Assembly: GCF_000332415.1 (NCBI RefSeq)
Contig: NZ_AOHC02000040.1
Span: 1 to 8,488, forward strand
Direction of reading: 5' to 3'
DNA from: Leptospira weilii serovar Ranarum str. ICFT
GTDB lineage: Bacteria; Spirochaetota; Leptospiria; Leptospirales; Leptospiraceae
DNA length: 8,488 bases
The translations under genes and the position numbers were made by a program. The notes below the pieces were generated by a model. The model did no database searches, was not told where the DNA came from, and was given only the letters and a program-made list of their open reading frames with translations. This document shows, piece by piece, positions 6,091 to 8,488 of the stretch; within the stretch, counting starts at the first letter, position 1; each line of letters begins with the position of its first letter.

Positions 6091-6122
6091 TATATGATAG
6101 CATATACGCCATCATCTGTCAA
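6091..6122 (-). promoter_or_regulatory. Promoter and palindromic operator of the PIN/RHH cassette
   Basis: On the minus strand TTGACA (6117-6122, perfect -35) and TATCAT (6094-6099) are exactly 17 bp apart, the best promoter in the window. A palindrome TATATG-ATAG-CATATA (6091-6106) covers the -10 box and would let a bound ribbon-helix-helix antitoxin block transcription. It lies wholly inside the cassette, so expression does not depend on an integron promoter. Confidence 0.7.
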
Positions 6123-6162
6123 TAGTTAATTTAACCTCTCTGTGCAAGATTTGGGGCATATC

Positions 6163-6344
6163 GCATAACGAAAGAGGCTTCTCGACGTTGCGACTCCAAG
6201 CGCTTATGCGCGAAGGAGTTGGCACGAGGTTCGAGCGAGCCTTAGCGAGCGTCCCGCGAACCGAAGTGACAAAGCAATGTGGCTTTAGCCCGCAGTGAGG
6301 GTTGCATAAGCAATCCCGAACGAAGCGAGGAGACGAAGTTAGGC
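6163..6344 (-). repeat. attC-like recombination site, copy 4
   Basis: It begins GCATAAC (6163-6169) and ends GTTAGGC (6338-6344). First-subtype body: CTTCTCG with CGAGGAG, CGTT with AACG, and the hairpin GGGTTGC (6299-6305) with GCAATCCC (6310-6317). That hairpin differs from copy 1 by a compensated C-G to T-A change. A stretch of 73 bases (6181-6253) is identical to copy 5 (7042-7114), suggesting recent common origin or conversion. The higA stop codon lies 29 bp to its right. Confidence 0.78.
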
Positions 6345-6373
6345 GATCGGTTTGGCTATATTAGAAATAGATC

Positions 6374-6661
6374 CTAAGCAGAGATTGGAAATTTAATCAC
6401 ATTTTTAGGTTTATCTTGTAATGCATTCCATAAATCTAATTTAATCTGCATGTTAAGCCAACTTTCAGGAGAAGTATTAGTCGCTAATGCAATCCTAATT
6501 GCCGTTTCAGGAGTAATTGAACTTTTGGCATTAACTATCTCTGAAAGAGTTTTACGTGATATCCCTAAATCCTTAGCCGCTTCTGTTATAGTCAAACCTA
6601 ATGGTTTGATTACATCTTCTAATAATACTTCCCCTGGGTGTGTAGGTTTTCTTTTATTCAT
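6374..6661 (-). CDS. higA: HigA family antitoxin
   Basis: A 95-residue XRE-type antitoxin. It begins with THPGEVLLEDVIKPLGLTI, a hallmark of the HigA family, followed by the helix-turn-helix at about residues 24-47 (ITEAAKDLGISRKTLSEIVN) and the usual PETAIRIALA...SPESWLNMQ segment. It neutralises HigB and represses the shared promoter. It is second in the pair, starting 11 bp after the higB stop. AGAAG, overlapping that stop codon, may serve as a weak ribosome binding site. Length and motifs are normal. Confidence 0.93.
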   Translation of the reverse strand: MNKRKPTHPGEVLLEDVIKPLGLTITEAAKDLGISRKTLSEIVNAKSSITPETAIRIALATNTSPESWLNMQIKLDLWNALQDKPKNVIKFPISA

Positions 6662-6672
6662 AATTATTACTT

Positions 6673-6951
6673 CTAATGATAATCTTCGTAATCGACTAAT
6701 ATGGCGTTCTCACCTTCAAATTCGAACGTAACACGCCAATTCCCATTTACCCAAACTGACCATCGCTCTTGTTCCTTACCCTTAAGCTGATGCAATTTGA
6801 ATGAAGGCAAGTCCATATCCTTTGGATTTAGTGAAGCATCCAATCTATCTAAAATTCGACCTAACTTCCCTGCGTGATCCGGTTGAATTCCTCGTTTACT
6901 CCCAGTTTCAAAATACTGTTCTAATCCTTTGTGTTTAAATGAAACTATCAA
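6673..6951 (-). CDS. higB: HigB family RelE-fold mRNA interferase toxin
   Basis: A 92-residue RelE-superfamily toxin expected to cut mRNA in the ribosome. Family motifs are FKHKGLEQYFETGS...GIQPDHA near the N-terminus and LHQLKGKEQERWSVWVNGNWRVTFEF near the C-terminus. An ATG at 6958-6960 would add Met-Cys-Val. I prefer TTG at 6949-6951 because family members usually begin M-I-V/K-S-F-K-H-K-G and because the predicted -10 box (6959-6964) overlaps the ATG, so that ATG would not be on the transcript. The choice is not certain. The message would be leaderless. Toxin first, antitoxin second is the normal higBA order. Confidence 0.92.
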   Translation of the reverse strand: MIVSFKHKGLEQYFETGSKRGIQPDHAGKLGRILDRLDASLNPKDMDLPSFKLHQLKGKEQERWSVWVNGNWRVTFEFEGENAILVDYEDYH

Positions 6952-6958
6952 TACACAC

Positions 6959-6986
6959 ATCGTAACCTATAAGGTTACAATGTCAA
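6959..6986 (-). promoter_or_regulatory. Promoter and HigA-type operator of higBA
   Basis: On the minus strand TTGACA (6981-6986) and TACGAT (6959-6964) are 16 bp apart. The perfect palindrome GTAACCT-ATA-AGGTTAC (6962-6978) fills the spacer and touches the -10 box, an ideal place for HigA to repress. The -10 is weak (4 of 6). TATAGG at 6966-6971 is an alternative -10 that would start transcription near the ATG at 6960. Confidence 0.6.
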
Positions 6987-7023
6987 GCAATTTAACTATT
7001 AAAATTAGATTTGCCAAACTGTC

Positions 7024-7203
<180 letters not shown>

Positions 7204-7213
7204 GACGTCAATA

Positions 7214-8257
7214 TTAAAACGTATGATTCGCATTGATTACATCGACATTAAGCTGAAAAAGAATTTCACATAACCATTCCATTTCTTCGTGCTCTTTTCC
7301 ATCTAATAAACGAAATGTAGAGTCGATTTTTTCACCGTGGAATAATTTATTTCGAACAAAATACATATAAATTAGCGTGAGAAAGGATATTCTTTCGATA
7401 GGTTTATCTATATTTCCATTAATGTTGGCTTGTATGTGAGTGTTGATTTCTACGTAGTACCCTTGACTTTTTAATTCCTTTTCTTTATATGGAAGCGTTT
7501 CCTCAAATATCTCCATAATTCTTTTATCTGAATAACGAGAAATCATTTCTTTATATGCTTTCAGATTAGATCCTTTTGGATAATTATTTCTAATCATTTC
7601 TTGTAATCGCAACTTTTTCCTAATTTCAGATGCGGAAAGATTTTTTACTAAATCAATGGTTTTTGAATATAACCCATTATGAGTAAGAATATGTTGTTTG
7701 AATTTGATCATAGAGTCAAATTCGGTTTTTCCTTTTCCTATATACATAAAGAGCTTATTAAATGACCGCCAAAGTTTTTCAAATTTTAGAAATGGATCCG
7801 TCTGATTAACCGCTGCTAATAAATATGATAAGGATATCAAAGTACAAGCAGCCTTTTCATTTTCTAGAAAAATTATTTGAATATTCTGCTTATTTACCTT
7901 ACTTGGGAATAATTCAGGCCCGACCCTAGGCTGAATGATATGATCACAATTTATTTTTATATTCTTTTTCTTACTTTGAATTTCAATATATTCAATCGTC
8001 TTTGGCTGATAACTAGAAAAATAATACACTAAAGTTTTAATTATTTGAGTGTGTAAAGTGCTACGATAATTATAAAATATATCTGCCGGATCGATAGGAT
8101 TAAATCTTTGAGCTTTTATTTCGATTTGATCAGAGTATATTTCAATGCAGTCCTGATTCTTATTAGAACGTCGATATTCTGCCTTTCCAATATATAGCTC
8201 ATTACGGCTACTTTCCGCTAATTTAATTCTTATTAGAACATCATTTTTTTTCTTCAT
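7214..8257 (-). CDS. Uncharacterised protein with a C-terminal HEPN-like RX4H motif
   Basis: A 347-residue protein that I cannot assign to a named family. Near the C-terminus YMYFVRNKLFHGEK (297-310) contains R302-N-K-L-F-H307, the RX4H motif of HEPN ribonucleases, in the RNKLFHG form common in large HEPN proteins. Upstream, FEKLWRSFNKLFMYIG (159-174) resembles the first helix of such a domain, so the HEPN part may run from about 130 to the end, with a long insert. Residues 1-125 are mixed alpha/beta without a motif I recognise. No signal peptide or membrane segment is visible. It stands alone with no antitoxin partner. ATG 8255-8257 is only 20 bp from attC-like copy 6, with no promoter or ribosome binding site seen. 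An abortive-infection or RNase defence role is a reasonable guess only. Confidence 0.65.
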   Translation of the reverse strand: MKKKNDVLIRIKLAESSRNELYIGKAEYRRSNKNQDCIEIYSDQIEIKAQRFNPIDPADIFYNYRSTLHTQIIKTLVYYFSSYQPKTIEYIEIQSKKKNIKINCDHIIQPRVGPELFPSKVNKQNIQIIFLENEKAACTLISLSYLLAAVNQTDPFLKFEKLWRSFNKLFMYIGKGKTEFDSMIKFKQHILTHNGLYSKTIDLVKNLSASEIRKKLRLQEMIRNNYPKGSNLKAYKEMISRYSDKRIMEIFEETLPYKEKELKSQGYYVEINTHIQANINGNIDKPIERISFLTLIYMYFVRNKLFHGEKIDSTFRLLDGKEHEEMEWLCEILFQLNVDVINANHTF

Positions 8258-8277
8258 TTATATGATTTATTGATGTC

Positions 8278-8460
8278 GTCTAACGAAAGAGGCTTCTCGA
8301 CGTTCGCGTTCCCGAAGCGCCTGTGCGCGAAGGGATTGACGGAGGCTTGAGGCGCCTTAGCGCCGTCCCGCAAGCCGAACGTCAAAGCGAATGTGCGAAG
8401 CCGTAGTGAGTCCGAGCGGGAACCGCGAGTGACGAACGAAGCGAGAAGCCGAAGTTAGGC
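8278..8460 (-). repeat. attC-like recombination site, copy 6 (second subtype)
   Basis: It begins GTCTAAC (8278-8284) and ends GTTAGGC (8454-8460). Second-subtype body, as in copy 3: CTTCTCG pairs perfectly with CGAGAAG, CGTT with AACG, and CGCGTTCCCG with CGGGAACCGCG. The central hairpin is GGCTTG (8344-8349) with CAAGCC (8371-8376), enclosing GGCGC-CTTA-GCGCC (8351-8364). The other copies have GGTTCG/CGAACC, so several pairs have changed on both sides. This is direct evidence that folding is maintained. Confidence 0.77.
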
Positions 8461-8488
8461 GCTGGTCAGCATCTTTAAAGCCAGTTTT
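8461..8488 (-). other. 3' edge of the next cassette
   Basis: Twenty-eight bases at the right edge. In the leftward direction one frame is open from the edge and would end KLALKMLTSA at a TAA formed by the GTTAGGC box itself (8455-8457). Stop codons close to or inside the first attC box are common in cassettes, so this could be the tail of a gene, but it is too short to claim one. Confidence 0.25.

Noticed and set aside
6450..6731. Rightward open frame opposite higA
   Set aside because: It overlaps higA and the end of higB, which both have clear family motifs; the predicted product has no recognisable features.

Overview
The window looks like part of a cassette array of the integron (superintegron) kind, in a low-GC bacterium. 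AT-rich gene blocks alternate with six copies of a GC-rich element of about 180 bp. The element begins with a box such as GCCTAAC and ends with a box such as GTTAGGC. These boxes have the form of integron attC core sites (RYYYAAC...GTTRRRY). Gene style and the repeat remind me of Leptospira, but that is memory, not proof. No integrase, transposase, rRNA or tRNA gene is visible.

Layout from left to right: (0) the edge of a cassette with a promoter and the first codons of a possible MazE/AbrB-type antitoxin; attC-like 1 (161-339); (A) a MntA-HepT toxin-antitoxin pair; attC-like 2 (1055-1241), with a degenerate 3' half; (B) a 4.1-kb block with two divergent XRE regulators, a Zn-ribbon DNA methyltransferase and a PD-(D/E)XK nuclease, read as a restriction-modification module; attC-like 3 (5184-5370); (C) a PIN toxin with a ribbon-helix-helix antitoxin; attC-like 4 (6163-6344); (D) HigB-HigA; attC-like 5 (7024-7203); (E) a 347-residue orphan with a C-terminal HEPN RX4H motif; attC-like 6 (8278-8460); then 28 bp of the next cassette.

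All genes but one read leftwards. In four of the five complete blocks the last stop codon lies 11-30 bp from the next element, while 63-230 bp lie upstream of the first gene in four blocks. This is the usual polarity of integron cassettes, so each cassette is read as a leftward gene block followed by the element on its left. The ends of one gene block tend to be complementary to each other (blocks C, D and E clearly), more than the two ends of a given repeat copy are. That is expected if the gene block, not the repeat, is the unit that circularises and moves.

Functionally the array is a set of stability and defence modules: three complete toxin-antitoxin pairs, perhaps a fourth at the left edge, a restriction-modification set and a HEPN protein. 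Several cassettes carry their own promoters and palindromic operators. In three of them the predicted -10 box lies exactly 7 nt before the first start codon, which suggests leaderless transcripts.
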